DNA of 64,000 nucleotides from Hansschlegelia plantiphila (GCF_027922265.1 NZ_BSFI01000007.1:446979-510978), one strand, 5' to 3'. Shown: positions 42,431 through 51,553, counted from the stretch's first letter. Numbers and translations are program-made. Notes: a model not told the origin generated them from the letters alone.

Positions 42431-43099
42431 ATGACAGACGTCGCAGTGATGGACGATGAGGCAGCTCGGACGAAGGCCTATTGGGACAAGTTCTACGCCC
42501 AGACTTGGTACTCCGACTCTTCGACGTTCTGCCGTTATGTCGCCGAGTCCGCTTTCTTTCGCGACGTGGTCGTCGACCTCGGGTGCGGCAATGGACGCGA
42601 CTCCTTCGGCTTCGCGAAACGCGCCAGCAAAGTGGTCGCGGTCGACCAATCCGCAGTGGCTGTCGAGAACGGCAACAGAAAGGCGGCGGAGGCGAGCCTG
42701 CCCGGTTTGTCTTTCGCGCAGTGCGAGCTTCAGGATGGGGAGAAGCTCAGCGCCATCTTCGAGGGGCTGAAAGGGTTGTCGCCCCAGGGCGTGTTGTTCT
42801 ATTGCCGCTTCGTCCTGCACGCGATCGATGAGCCCACCCAGGATATCCTGCTGTCCACTGTCGCGGCCGCCATGGGCCCCGGCGACGTCTTCGCGGCGGA
42901 GTTTCGCACGAGCAAGGACGCCAACAAGAACCACGTGCACGGCGATCATTATCGGCGGTACCAGGACGCTCCGGCGCTCGCCAAGCAGTTGTCGAGCCGA
43001 TGGGGCCTTACGGTCCGCGTCTATCAGGAAGGCAACGGCTTCTCGCCCTATAATGAGGAGGATCCGGAGCTCTGCCGTCTGATTGCGCTGAGAAGCTAG
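42431..43099 (+). CDS. Class I SAM-dependent methyltransferase
   Basis: 222 residues. The SAM site is VVDLGCGNGRDSFGFAKRAS (about residues 50-69), then VVAVDQSAVAVENGNRK. Later blocks are FYCRFVLHAIDEPTQDILLS, GDVFAAEFRTSKDANKNHVH and VYQEGNGFSPYNEEDPELCR. These later blocks recur almost motif for motif in the C-terminal half of the LicD-fusion protein 1.2 kb downstream, so the two are paralogous. A role in methylating a surface-polymer sugar or headgroup is inferred from the neighbours. Confidence 0.8.
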   Translation: MTDVAVMDDEAARTKAYWDKFYAQTWYSDSSTFCRYVAESAFFRDVVVDLGCGNGRDSFGFAKRASKVVAVDQSAVAVENGNRKAAEASLPGLSFAQCELQDGEKLSAIFEGLKGLSPQGVLFYCRFVLHAIDEPTQDILLSTVAAAMGPGDVFAAEFRTSKDANKNHVHGDHYRRYQDAPALAKQLSSRWGLTVRVYQEGNGFSPYNEEDPELCRLIALRS

Positions 43100-43507
43100 G
43101 CTCACCATCCTGCAGCGGGGTTTCCGGTGCGTCCGAGGCGGGCTCGATTTTCTTGGATCGATCCCGTCTCGTCGGCGGCTAGCCCGGGTCGACACGGCGA
43201 CCCAGGCCGGCGCGGGCTCGGCGGCGCTGTCTGCGTATGGCGGGGCGCTGCTCCATCGGTCGAGCGCGGTGGTCAGAGGCGGCTCGCGAAGTCGGGCGCT
43301 GCGATCTCCACCCGCGATCCGCTTCCGGCGCACCGCCGGCAGGCTGCGTCCAGGTATGCGTATGGCGGATTGCGCAAATAAACTCCCGCGCGGCAATTCA
43401 TGTGGCCGGGCAATACCCGCAAGATCCCGGCGACGCAGACAGCATTGACGCGAGCCGCCGAGCATTTTTATCGCCGATGGCTTCTGAGCGAACGAGGGAG
43501 TCATGAA
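43100..43507. other. Intergenic region between the two methyltransferase genes, no gene supported
   Basis: This 408-bp GC-rich stretch has only short overlapping frames without motifs. The 13-base string TGCGTATGGCGGG or its close variant occurs near 43232 and 43356, suggesting a small duplication. A Shine-Dalgarno AGGGAG lies just before the next gene. It may be the eroded remainder of a lost gene, but nothing recognisable remains. Confidence 0.4.
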
Positions 43508-45091
43508 ATGGAAAACGTCGCCGCGCAGCTCCGGATTGAAAGTCTGGATAAGTCGACATTATCCGGCTCGGTGAGCGCTACGGATAATGCGCCGGTCCGG
43601 GTTGAATTGACGCTTGACGGGCTTCGCGTTGCGTCGACCTGGGCGACACGCGCCGTCCCGGACATGGGTGTCCACCTCTTTCGGTTTAACCTTCGAGATA
43701 TCTGGAAGTATTGCTCTTCGTCACGGCAGCTCGGCGTTCGGGCGGCGGGGGAGCAGCCCGTCCCGCATGAAGATCATATCGAAGAGCTTCGTGGGCTACC
43801 TTTATTTCCAGCCGAGAAGCTTCAGGCTCTTCTCGAAGACGGATTTATTTTCAATCAGTTTGGCCGTCTGCAGCTTTCGAAATTAAAAGATGTGCAATGG
43901 CGGACAGGCATCCTCGACCTGTACGCGCGTCTCGCGGACTTTCTTGAAGAAAGGTACGCGATCAAGCTCATCGTCTGTTACGGCACGATGTTGGGCGCCG
44001 TTCGCGGCGGCGATTTCATTGGCCACGATCATGATTTCGACGCGGCGTACATCTCGAATTCGCAGGATCCAGTTTCCTGTAGAACGGAGCTGATGCGGAT
44101 AGCGCGGGATTTGATTGCCGAAGGATTCAAGGTCACAGCGCGCAGAACATGCATCTGGGTCTACGACCCGACCAATACGTCGTTGAAGATCGACATCTTC
44201 CATTTGTTTTTTGACGAGGAGGGAGTGCTTCAGTTCCCATTCGGCGTCGCGGGGCCAAGGCCGTTCACCCTCTCTGATTTCAAAGGCTACGACGAAGCCA
44301 TTCTCAACGACCGGGCGGTCAATATTGTGGACGACCCCAGGCTGTTCGTTGAACGGATATATGGCCCAAGTTGGGGAACGCCGAATCCCGGCTTTAACTG
44401 GGATAAAGACCGTCTGAGCGATAACAAGGATGCATGGCTCGTTTTGTCCGAAAGGGCGGAGATCTATTGGGATGCGTATTATGGTCTAAAAGATCCGACG
44501 CCGCCCTCCGACTTCGCCCACATGGTGATCAAGCTTCCGGACATTCCGGACCGTATCGTCGACATCTGCTGCGGCCACGGCGCCGATATGCTGATGTTCG
44601 CGGAGGTCGGAAAGAGCGTTGTGGGATACGACGGGTCGATCAACGCCGTTAAAGCTGTCAAACGTGGGGTTAGTTCCTATTCGGGACGCCTGGATGCTGA
44701 GGTCCACCACGGCACAATTGATGGTACGGACGGATTTCGGCGTTTGCTGGCGGACACGGCACGCCGCGGCGATGAGCCCATTATGTTCTATCTTCGGTTC
44801 GTTCTGCACGCGCTTTCGGACAGAGGCGAGAGGGCGCTAATGAGCGCAATACGGGAGGTCAGCAGGCCTGGCGACGTCATCGCTTTCGAATTCCGAACGA
44901 CGAAAGACGAAGAAAGAAAGAAGAACAACAACAAGGCGCCATTCCGCCGGTATATTGATGTAGACGCTTTTCTGGGTCGCCTCCATAAGTCCTACAAGTT
45001 TCGTCCGCAGGTGGTCCAAGAGGGCAATGGGTTTGCGCGGTTCGGACGAGAAGATGCGCATGTCGCGCGGGTCATCGGGAAACGACGCTAA
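43508..45091 (+). CDS. LicD-family phosphotransferase fused to a C-terminal methyltransferase
   Basis: 527 residues from the ATG at 43508, preceded by AGGGAG; the frame is open from 43400. Residues about 1-100 are an uncharacterised N-terminal region. About 130-300 is a LicD/nucleotidyltransferase-like domain with YGTMLGAVRGGDFIGHDHDF (the D-x-D-type acidic pair) and LKIDIFHLFFDEEGVLQF. About 345-527 is a methyltransferase: IVDICCGHGADMLMFAEVGK, FYLRFVLHALSDRGERALMS, FEFRTTKDEERKK and VVQEGNGFARFGRED. LicD proteins transfer phosphocholine-like groups to surface glycans. The fused methyltransferase is a paralogue of the protein encoded at 42431-43099. Confidence 0.8.
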   Translation: MENVAAQLRIESLDKSTLSGSVSATDNAPVRVELTLDGLRVASTWATRAVPDMGVHLFRFNLRDIWKYCSSSRQLGVRAAGEQPVPHEDHIEELRGLPLFPAEKLQALLEDGFIFNQFGRLQLSKLKDVQWRTGILDLYARLADFLEERYAIKLIVCYGTMLGAVRGGDFIGHDHDFDAAYISNSQDPVSCRTELMRIARDLIAEGFKVTARRTCIWVYDPTNTSLKIDIFHLFFDEEGVLQFPFGVAGPRPFTLSDFKGYDEAILNDRAVNIVDDPRLFVERIYGPSWGTPNPGFNWDKDRLSDNKDAWLVLSERAEIYWDAYYGLKDPTPPSDFAHMVIKLPDIPDRIVDICCGHGADMLMFAEVGKSVVGYDGSINAVKAVKRGVSSYSGRLDAEVHHGTIDGTDGFRRLLADTARRGDEPIMFYLRFVLHALSDRGERALMSAIREVSRPGDVIAFEFRTTKDEERKKNNNKAPFRRYIDVDAFLGRLHKSYKFRPQVVQEGNGFARFGREDAHVARVIGKRR

Positions 45092-45273
45092 GGTGCGGGT
45101 TTAGGGACGTGAACCGCCCGGGGTTGATCTCCGATCGCCAGCGTCCGACGGAGGCCAAGCGGGTCAGGATATTGAGCCATAAGCGGGAGAGGACTTTCCT
45201 GCCCCCACACCTGACCACGATGTGGCTTGCACCACGACGGTTCGTCCGACCCTCGGTCGGCCGCCGCCCTTCG
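45092..45273. other. Short convergent intergenic region, no gene supported
   Basis: 182 bp between the convergent LicD-fusion and LicD genes. Frames crossing it on both strands lack recognisable domains. A C-rich stretch follows the fusion gene but no perfect terminator hairpin was found by eye. Confidence 0.35.
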
Positions 45274-46143
45274 TTAGCTGGTGAGCAGCACGGCTCGGCT
45301 TGCTTTCCAGTCGTGCCGCCAATTCTTTTGCGGCACCGGCCATGACGGTCCATAGACCTGTTCAAGATAACGGATGGTCTCCCGCGGGAAGGGGCAGTCA
45401 ACCCCGCAGAACGGTTCGAGGGACGCAGGAAAGATGCTCGCCAATTCGATTGCGTCTATCGGCCCAGGTCTCCAGTTCCCGTAAGGGCCGCTCTCAAGAC
45501 CAATGAATACGTCGATAATCTCGCCACCGTCTGACACATGCAGATGTGTCCTCAGACGCTTAACAGTATAACCCTTTTCCTGGAGAAGGCTGGATACAAC
45601 GCGTATTCCGTCTGGGAAATTCGTAACTCCGGGAACTGCGACTATGATATCGACATCGTCATCATGAGCGATCAAATTCTTCTCGCGGACATGACCTAAT
45701 ACCGCGCCGAATCCGAAGCATACATTTGGCGTGAGGGTACGGAGATCCTCCACCAGCCTGTTGCACGTTGTTAAATAGCGGGCGACTTCCTCCGGACTCC
45801 AGAAGCGGAAGGTGCGGGTGATGCCATGCTGGTTCCACTCCAGCTCGTGTTCAAACAGAGCTTCAGGTCCGATGGCGTCCGCCAGTCTCTGATAGTCAAG
45901 GTCGTGAAGCCATCTCTTGTTGGCCTGCATCAGCGAAAGAGCGTCGTCAATTCGGCCGAGAGAAGCGAGAGACATGGTCTCGTAAGCGACCGTCAGCCGC
46001 TTCACGACCTTAGTGAGGGACCACAATTCCTTGGCCTGCGCCGCAAGTTGCTGCTGAAGGTCGTCTTGCGTCATCCCGGGCCCAAATCCACGCTTGAATG
46101 AAGATTTCGGCCGTCGAAGCCGTTTCTCGGTGGTGGTTCGCAA
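45274..46143 (-). CDS. LicD family protein (phosphorylcholine/phosphodiester transferase-like)
   Basis: 289 residues from a TTG at 46141-46143 with AGGAA 7 bases upstream; an ATG at 46074 is a possible alternative. A coiled N-terminal part (DDLQQQLAAQAKELWSLTKV) precedes the LicD domain: NVCFGFGAVLGHVREKNLIA then HDDDVDIIVAV (acidic metal-binding cluster), and GGEIIDVFIGLESGPYGNW. The C-terminal FPRETIRYLEQVYGPSWPVP resembles the corresponding part of the LicD-fusion protein (VERIYGPSWGTPNPGF). It probably attaches a phosphorylated headgroup to a cell-surface polymer. Confidence 0.82.
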   Translation of the reverse strand: MRTTTEKRLRRPKSSFKRGFGPGMTQDDLQQQLAAQAKELWSLTKVVKRLTVAYETMSLASLGRIDDALSLMQANKRWLHDLDYQRLADAIGPEALFEHELEWNQHGITRTFRFWSPEEVARYLTTCNRLVEDLRTLTPNVCFGFGAVLGHVREKNLIAHDDDVDIIVAVPGVTNFPDGIRVVSSLLQEKGYTVKRLRTHLHVSDGGEIIDVFIGLESGPYGNWRPGPIDAIELASIFPASLEPFCGVDCPFPRETIRYLEQVYGPSWPVPQKNWRHDWKASRAVLLTS

Positions 46144-46182
46144 TCGACGTTCCTGTGAACGGAACGCCCAGTGCGTCTTTCC

Positions 46183-47337
46183 CTAGACAGCATCGCTCAT
46201 CGCCAGTTCCTGCGGGAGCCGTTCGTCCCTTTCGCCGAACGCCCGGTCCAGGGCGGCTCTGAGCGGTTCATCGCGCACATGCCGCGCGGGGTCGTATTTC
46301 ACCACGCGGCTTCGGTCGAACTGCCAGTTGGTGTTTATGCCCTTTAGGTGACGAAATTGCACGGCGGGGCTGGTGGGCAGTTGGAGATCCTGGATCCAGT
46401 GCGTGCGCCACGCGCACTTCTCCTCAATACGCGAGGGGATCAGCGCCCACTTCGTAGCGCACGCATCAGTGTCCGGGTTGAAAAGGTCGTAATCCGAGTG
46501 CCTTGGAGTCCTGTCGGCGGGAAGCTCGGTGGCCTCGATCCACCGGCCTGCAAACAGGATGCCTCCGAGGGCGCTGTCCCCGACATGCTCGAAGACGGAG
46601 CGTCCATCCTGGGTCACTGCAAGCTCGTCGATGTCCGCGTTGATCACGCCCGCCGCTTCCGAGAGGAACCGCCTGCGTGCATGCTCGAGCATCGTGGCCT
46701 GGCAGAAATTCCCGAACGGACCGATGCCTCTTGTCTGGGGACCATAGAAGTAAGGCCAGTGGACCACGACAGCCGCGGCGAGACCGTCCACCTGGCGTAA
46801 CTCCGCCAAGATGTCGCGGAGGCGGTAACGGTCAGACGCATTGTCGTAAATAAGCACCGCGTCGACTTCGTGCTCCTTTACGTAATATCGAGCCCAGTCC
46901 GAGATCCAATGAAGATCATTGTTCTTTGACAGCGTCATAAGGACACGTCGCCCTTTGAAGGTGTCCGTGTCAGCGCCATTCACCCGGACGGCGCTGCGGA
47001 CGATGTCCGAATGCAGTTCCAGTATCTTGGCCGGTCTCTGCGTCCAGAGGTGCGAACGCTGGGTTCGCCTGATGTCCTCGAGCACCGGCTCTTGAAGCGC
47101 CGGCACCCCGTCTATTAGAAACTCGGCGCTGCGGAGCTCCTTCGCCAGGTTGTATAAAGGAGGGCCTGCGAGAATGATTTTATCTTTGAAGTTGAATACG
47201 TCATAAAAGATTCCCCGATAGTCGTATCTCTTCAGATCGGCGGGGTTTCCGCGGCGAACAGACTTGCGGACGTTGCGCCTGACATCTAGCGCTTCGGGAA
47301 TGAATATGCTCGAAACGTCCGCGATATAGAAATTCAT
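46183..47337 (-). CDS. Glycosyltransferase family 2-like protein (Glyco_tranf_2_4 / GT92-like)
   Basis: 384 residues from the ATG at 47335-47337. The central domain reads VLMTLSKNNDLHWISDWARY YVKEHEVDAVLIYDNASDRY in two halves, then RRRFLSEAAGVINADIDELA with the acidic catalytic motif D-x-DE. The ending has QFRHLKGINTNWQFDRSRVV. The motif of a known conversation-like start (NNDLHWISDW) and the DIDE site are typical of Glyco_tranf_2_4/GT92 proteins. It sits between the LicD and glycerophosphotransferase-like genes on the same strand. Confidence 0.72.
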   Translation of the reverse strand: MNFYIADVSSIFIPEALDVRRNVRKSVRRGNPADLKRYDYRGIFYDVFNFKDKIILAGPPLYNLAKELRSAEFLIDGVPALQEPVLEDIRRTQRSHLWTQRPAKILELHSDIVRSAVRVNGADTDTFKGRRVLMTLSKNNDLHWISDWARYYVKEHEVDAVLIYDNASDRYRLRDILAELRQVDGLAAAVVVHWPYFYGPQTRGIGPFGNFCQATMLEHARRRFLSEAAGVINADIDELAVTQDGRSVFEHVGDSALGGILFAGRWIEATELPADRTPRHSDYDLFNPDTDACATKWALIPSRIEEKCAWRTHWIQDLQLPTSPAVQFRHLKGINTNWQFDRSRVVKYDPARHVRDEPLRAALDRAFGERDERLPQELAMSDAV

Positions 47338-47424
47338 GCTACCTTTCCCGGAATGCAGCGCCACAGCCCGCTCGCGATACGGCGCCCGGAGCCGGCTGTC
47401 GAGACGCGGCTCAGGCCAGAGCCG

Positions 47425-49494
47425 TCAGACACTCGGAACGGCGCTCTGGCTGAGAATCCTCGCTTCGAGGTGATTGATCAACCGGGCGCAGTTCTGCTCA
47501 TCACCGAACGCGGTGAATTTGTCTCGGACGTCGTCGATTTTTTGGATCATCGTCTCCATTTGCCCCACTCCCCAATCTTCGACGACGCGCTCGAAACCCT
47601 GCAAATTTTCCACGATCGGGCCAGGCAGGATCTCCAGGTTGACGTAAGGCGCCTCCGCCAGAAAGAATTCGTCGCGATCAAACATGAAGAATATAGTGGG
47701 ACGTTCTATATACAAAAGATCAAAACAGAGGGACGAATAGTCCGTAACGAAAAGGTCATACTCGGGCAGCCCGCTGACCACCTCCCTTAAGGTTTTCTGT
47801 TGAACGCCTTTTGTCGCAAATATAGAGGCGAACCGTTCGAAAATGCTATGAACGCAGAAGACCACCTCAAAATTGTGAGCGTCCGCCCGCCGGGCCATAA
47901 TCTCAAGCGCGGCCTTCCATTGTTCGAAAAAGCCGGACTGTCGGAAGTCGTCGAAGCTGAGCTTGTCGAGCCGCTTTCTCCATGTGGGAAAGACCAGCAC
48001 CTTCCTTCGACGGGCCTCCCCCGCAGGTCGGTGCTGCTGAACCCGCTCGGAGAGCCGATCCCACCGCGGAAGCCCCGACACAATGACATCGTTGGGAGAA
48101 AAACTGCATTCTCTCACAACAAGGTCCTGCTCCCGCCGTGAGCTGACATTAAACAGATCATAGCCACATGTTCTCTTATGGTAGTCGCGCAGAACTGGCT
48201 TGATGGCTAAAACGCCGTGCTGAAGGAAGAGCGTAACCGGCTGGGTTTCGTCCTCCTCGCTGGCGCGGCGCATCAGATTGGGCATGACATAGACGGCGTG
48301 GTGGGTGAACAGCAGCGCGCGCGCCTGTCGGCACGCCCGCAGATGCTCTACGCTTCCGTATTCGAGGATATGCGTCCCGTCCGGCTCGAGGCCGTCGTGG
48401 TTGTGACGATCGATGATGTACGCGGGTTGTCTCTCTGCGCGGTGGTGGCGGAGATAGTTGAATATCTCCCAACCATTGTCGCGCGCAGTGGTGGTGTATT
48501 CCCCGCACAGCCAGCGTCTCTTTTCATCGTTGCGTGTCCGGAAGCTCGGATCGACGAGCCTCGACACTTCCTCCGCGTCGTCCTGCTGGAAGGAGAAGTA
48601 CTCAAGGCGGATATTCTTGGTCGCACGATCCTGAAACGAATGAACGAGGGCGAAACGATCGTCGATCGTGCCGCTGAAAAGATCGGGCTTTTTGAAGAAG
48701 TTACTGTTGTAAGGGAAGATCCCGCGGAGGCGTCCGGAATCGACCCTCACCATTACGCTGTATAGGCCTGGGCTCTGAAAGCAGGAGCGCACATCGACGA
48801 TCGCCTCGCCGTGGAGCACGGTCTGCCCACTGAAGTGGTGATGCAGAGCCGCGCTGACGCGGTACGCCTTTTTTGCCGGCGACACGGTCACCGGAATTTC
48901 AAAGGATCGCGCCTCGTCTCTAAATTTGTATACGACCAACTCCATCGACTGCGGCTGCGTAAAGCCGAACGACGTGAAAGTAAACGTCAGATGGCCGTTG
49001 ACCAGATTGATCCGCTTGATGTAGTGCCGCCAGTCGTCTTCGACGGCGGTGGGCGGCGCGGCGTCAGGATCGAAGCAGAGATGAAGGTGGTGCCTCGTGC
49101 AGTACCATCCCGCGGGCAGCCGCATAATCGTGCCTGCGACCCAGATGCGCGTCCTTTCGCCGTCCCTGCGGTCCGCATAGAACGTCACTCGCTTTCCGAG
49201 GATCGCATCAGGTATAAAGGCGTGATAATATATCAGGCCCTCGGACCGATGCAGAGCTTGATAATAGATTGGGGTCCGACGGCGATCCTTATCCACAGCT
49301 ACAATCGACCGCATGTGCCGGAACGATTTAGCTTGGCAAGCCCCGGTGATTCGAACGCCGTGCCCGGTTCTCTCGACCTCCAAAGCAAGGTGCAGAGGGT
49401 CGTTCGGCAGGAGGCCCGTCATCAGTCTCGGTGTCTGAGGACCGTCGTCGACGTCGCCTTCGACCTGACGCTCGGGCATACTGATAACGTTCAC
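47425..49494 (-). CDS. CDP-glycerol glycerophosphotransferase family protein (TagB/TagF-like)
   Basis: 689 residues. The N-terminal half (about 1-310) is a beta-rich region without a name. The C-terminal half matches the Glyphos_transf family: YIIDRHNHDGLEPDGTHILE, VTLFLQHGVLAIKPVLRDYH with the catalytic-type HG, VVSGLPRWDRL-like spacing, VFPTWRKRLDK, and EYDLFVTDYSSLCFDLLYIE then RPTIFFMFDRDEF. Related enzymes build teichoic-acid chains in Gram-positives and phosphoglycerol-linked capsules in Gram-negatives. Start is GTG 49494 or ATG 49479. It faces the divergent FkbM gene. Confidence 0.82.
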   Translation of the reverse strand: MNVISMPERQVEGDVDDGPQTPRLMTGLLPNDPLHLALEVERTGHGVRITGACQAKSFRHMRSIVAVDKDRRRTPIYYQALHRSEGLIYYHAFIPDAILGKRVTFYADRRDGERTRIWVAGTIMRLPAGWYCTRHHLHLCFDPDAAPPTAVEDDWRHYIKRINLVNGHLTFTFTSFGFTQPQSMELVVYKFRDEARSFEIPVTVSPAKKAYRVSAALHHHFSGQTVLHGEAIVDVRSCFQSPGLYSVMVRVDSGRLRGIFPYNSNFFKKPDLFSGTIDDRFALVHSFQDRATKNIRLEYFSFQQDDAEEVSRLVDPSFRTRNDEKRRWLCGEYTTTARDNGWEIFNYLRHHRAERQPAYIIDRHNHDGLEPDGTHILEYGSVEHLRACRQARALLFTHHAVYVMPNLMRRASEEDETQPVTLFLQHGVLAIKPVLRDYHKRTCGYDLFNVSSRREQDLVVRECSFSPNDVIVSGLPRWDRLSERVQQHRPAGEARRRKVLVFPTWRKRLDKLSFDDFRQSGFFEQWKAALEIMARRADAHNFEVVFCVHSIFERFASIFATKGVQQKTLREVVSGLPEYDLFVTDYSSLCFDLLYIERPTIFFMFDRDEFFLAEAPYVNLEILPGPIVENLQGFERVVEDWGVGQMETMIQKIDDVRDKFTAFGDEQNCARLINHLEARILSQSAVPSV

Positions 49495-49657
49495 AATATT
49501 GATAATCCCCGATCAGCCCTGCGGGCGAAGGGTTGCAAACGGGGGTCACGCTTGTCAAGCTGTCTGGCGCCCGGCTTGCTTATCCACCTCGCTAACGGTG
49601 AACTCGGCGGACGCGCTCGCGTCCGCGCTTAAGGTATTCACGCGCGGAGATTTGTCG

Positions 49658-50569
49658 ATGCCGCTTTTTGTCCGGACGCCGCATAATGATGTGGTTATCA
49701 AAGCACATGGGACCTATAGACGATATCTTAATGTTCTTGATCGGAAACAAACAGCCGTTCAACGAGCATTGCGACGGGGCGGTCTCAGCGAGTACGAACC
49801 GGCGGTGCAAGCCACTCTTCTGGCCTTGGTCGAGGGGGCGCCGGCGTCCCATGTCTTTTATGACGTCGGGGCCCACATCGGGCTTTATTCTGCCCTTATC
49901 AATGCGGTCTATCGCCGATCCCACATAAAGGTCGTCGCGTTCGAAGCGGCGGCTGAGACCGCCGCCATATGCAGACTGCTCGTGGCCAAGAACAGACTCG
50001 ATTTCGAGGTGGTTGAACTTGCTGTGTCTTCTACGGCGGGAACGAAAAAATTCTTCATTTCGCCCAAGGCCGAGACGTCGAACTCTCTGAATCCGAAATT
50101 TCGTACGGGGGCGCAGTTCGTTGAAGTTCAGGCGACCACGATCGATCAGTTCGTCGCTCTCGGCGGCCCGGCGCCCACAGTGATGAAACTCGACGTCGAA
50201 ACGCACGAGCCTGACGTTATAAAGGGCGCCGCAGCGACGATAGAGCGATGCCGGCCATGGATCGTGTGCGAGTTTCTGGATAAGGCGAACAGGCGCAAAG
50301 TACAGAATGCCGTGGAGACCCTGAAGGGATTGAACTACAGCTTCTATCGTCTCTCCGACCCGCTGTGGCATCCTCACTCGGTGGATGAGGTCGTGAACGA
50401 CCTCGACACCAAGGACCGCGACTGGCTATTGGCGCCAAGTCCGGTTTGGGACGGGCTAAAGACGCGCATTCGCTCATGGAGCAATGCGATCGCGGAATGC
50501 ACGCCGGTGACAAATCTGGTGGTGAATTCCGGCGAAGCGGCGCCGCCGGAGGTGAGCGCAAGCTGGTGA
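49658..50569 (+). CDS. FkbM family methyltransferase
   Basis: 303 residues from the ATG at 49658, preceded by GGAG; the frame is open from 49499. The FkbM signature is HVFYDVGAHIGLYSALINAV, then VVAFEAAAETAAICRLLVAK and TVMKLDVETHEPDVIKGAAA. The family O-methylates sugars or polyketides in surface glycan and antibiotic pathways. It is the last recognisable gene of the surface-polymer island before the prophage. Confidence 0.87.
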   Translation: MPLFVRTPHNDVVIKAHGTYRRYLNVLDRKQTAVQRALRRGGLSEYEPAVQATLLALVEGAPASHVFYDVGAHIGLYSALINAVYRRSHIKVVAFEAAAETAAICRLLVAKNRLDFEVVELAVSSTAGTKKFFISPKAETSNSLNPKFRTGAQFVEVQATTIDQFVALGGPAPTVMKLDVETHEPDVIKGAAATIERCRPWIVCEFLDKANRRKVQNAVETLKGLNYSFYRLSDPLWHPHSVDEVVNDLDTKDRDWLLAPSPVWDGLKTRIRSWSNAIAECTPVTNLVVNSGEAAPPEVSASW

Positions 50570-51120
50570 AGAGGCTAGGCCGGGAGCCGCGGACGGAGCG
50601 TCTATGATCTTTTTCCGCTCGGAGCTGGTCCTGTTCCTATCAGTCGTTCTCCGAACTCGTCTTCAGGATATCGGCCAGGCGGAGCCCCGGCCGGGCCAAT
50701 CGGTCGAACACGGGGGCGGTTGGCCAAAACGTGTCCCTCAGGCGATTCCGCGACGACCAGGGTCAGGGGCGAGGCCACACATGCCCGCATGCGCTTGATG
50801 GAACTGGTGGGCCCGGCAGGCCTACCGGTCGCAAGTAGCATCAGGCACTTAGATCAAGGTGGGGCAAGCGGAAAACCTAAGGGTTTTCAGAGCCGCACAA
50901 CCCAGCGTGTCCCACTCGCGGCGCCGCCTGAACGCCAAAAGCGAAACGCCGCGGCCCTGGCAGGGGCACGCGGCGCGGATCGCTTACAGGATGGCTGGCT
51001 GGCCGATGCGGAAGATACCGCGGCACCGCACGATCGGCAAGCGTTGCGAGTGGCTCGCAACTACGGGCTTGCCGAAGCGAGTGCCCGCCTGATCGCGGAG
51101 CACGCGTGGGGGTGCGGCCG
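50570..51120. other. Island-to-prophage boundary region, no confident gene
   Basis: No tRNA, integrase or recognised gene lies here. A plus-strand frame (50720-51124) overlaps the next phage gene as ATGA, so its C-terminal part (KRNAAALAGARGADRLQDGW onwards) may be a real phage coding end. No credible start codon follows the junction, as if the 5' part was lost or exchanged. A minus-strand frame at 50602-50841 has no domain. The palindrome at 50871-50888 falls in this stretch. Confidence 0.4.
50871..50888. repeat. Short inverted repeat near the prophage left edge
   Basis: GAAAACC-TAAG-GGTTTTC is a perfect 7-bp dyad with a 4-base spacer. It could be a recombinase core/arm site or a small terminator. 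No second copy was found elsewhere in the window, so it is not proven to be an attachment site. Confidence 0.3.
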
Positions 51121-51495
51121 ATGAGCTGCCTTCCTCCCGACTACGATTTTTGGCGCGACAGCGCGAACATCGTCGTCCCGAGCCAGCCGCCCGTCGCCAT
51201 CTACACGAACACGGCGGACGAAGTGGTGCTTCGCCAGGTCGAGGATGACGAGGACGTCGTCGTTCGCGTTCGCCCGGAACACGTCATGGCTATCTGCCGG
51301 GCGATGCTGCGGGAGATCGGCCGCACCCTGTCCGATGGCGCCCCGCAGCCTGTTCCTGCCCCGGAGCCGGTCGCGAAGGACCGAACCGGAGCAGAGAGGC
51401 AACGCCGTTACAGGGCGTCACGCCGTAACGGAGGCCGTGACGTAACGCCTCGTAACGGTGACGCTCCGAACCTCTTCCGAGAGGCGGCCGAATAG
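51121..51495 (+). CDS. Small phage protein, unknown function
   Basis: 124 residues from the ATG at 51121, which overlaps the preceding frame as ATGA. The sequence begins MSCLPPDYDFWRDSANIVVP, has an acidic central part (QVEDDEDVVVRVRPEHVMAI) and a basic tail with RTGAERQRRYRASRRNGGRD, a pattern frequent in small genes just upstream of phage head modules. The DNA for the tail contains several CGTAACG repeats, arising from codon use. No domain is recognised. Confidence 0.5.
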   Translation: MSCLPPDYDFWRDSANIVVPSQPPVAIYTNTADEVVLRQVEDDEDVVVRVRPEHVMAICRAMLREIGRTLSDGAPQPVPAPEPVAKDRTGAERQRRYRASRRNGGRDVTPRNGDAPNLFREAAE

Positions 51496-51553
51496 CCGCC
51501 GACGATCCGGCTTTCCCTGAAAGCTCAGGGGAAGTCCCGCGATCGTCGGCGGC
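51495..51553 (+). repeat. Large nested hairpin after a small phage gene
   Basis: GCCGCCGACGATC (51495-51507) and GATCGTCGGCGGC (51541-51553) are perfect 13-bp inverted arms. Inside, CTTTCCCTGA and TCAGGGGAAG form a second, nearly perfect stem. The whole 59-bp unit would fold into one long rod starting at the stop codon of the preceding gene. No T run follows. It could be a structured RNA, a packaging/recognition site or a terminator variant. Confidence 0.55.
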
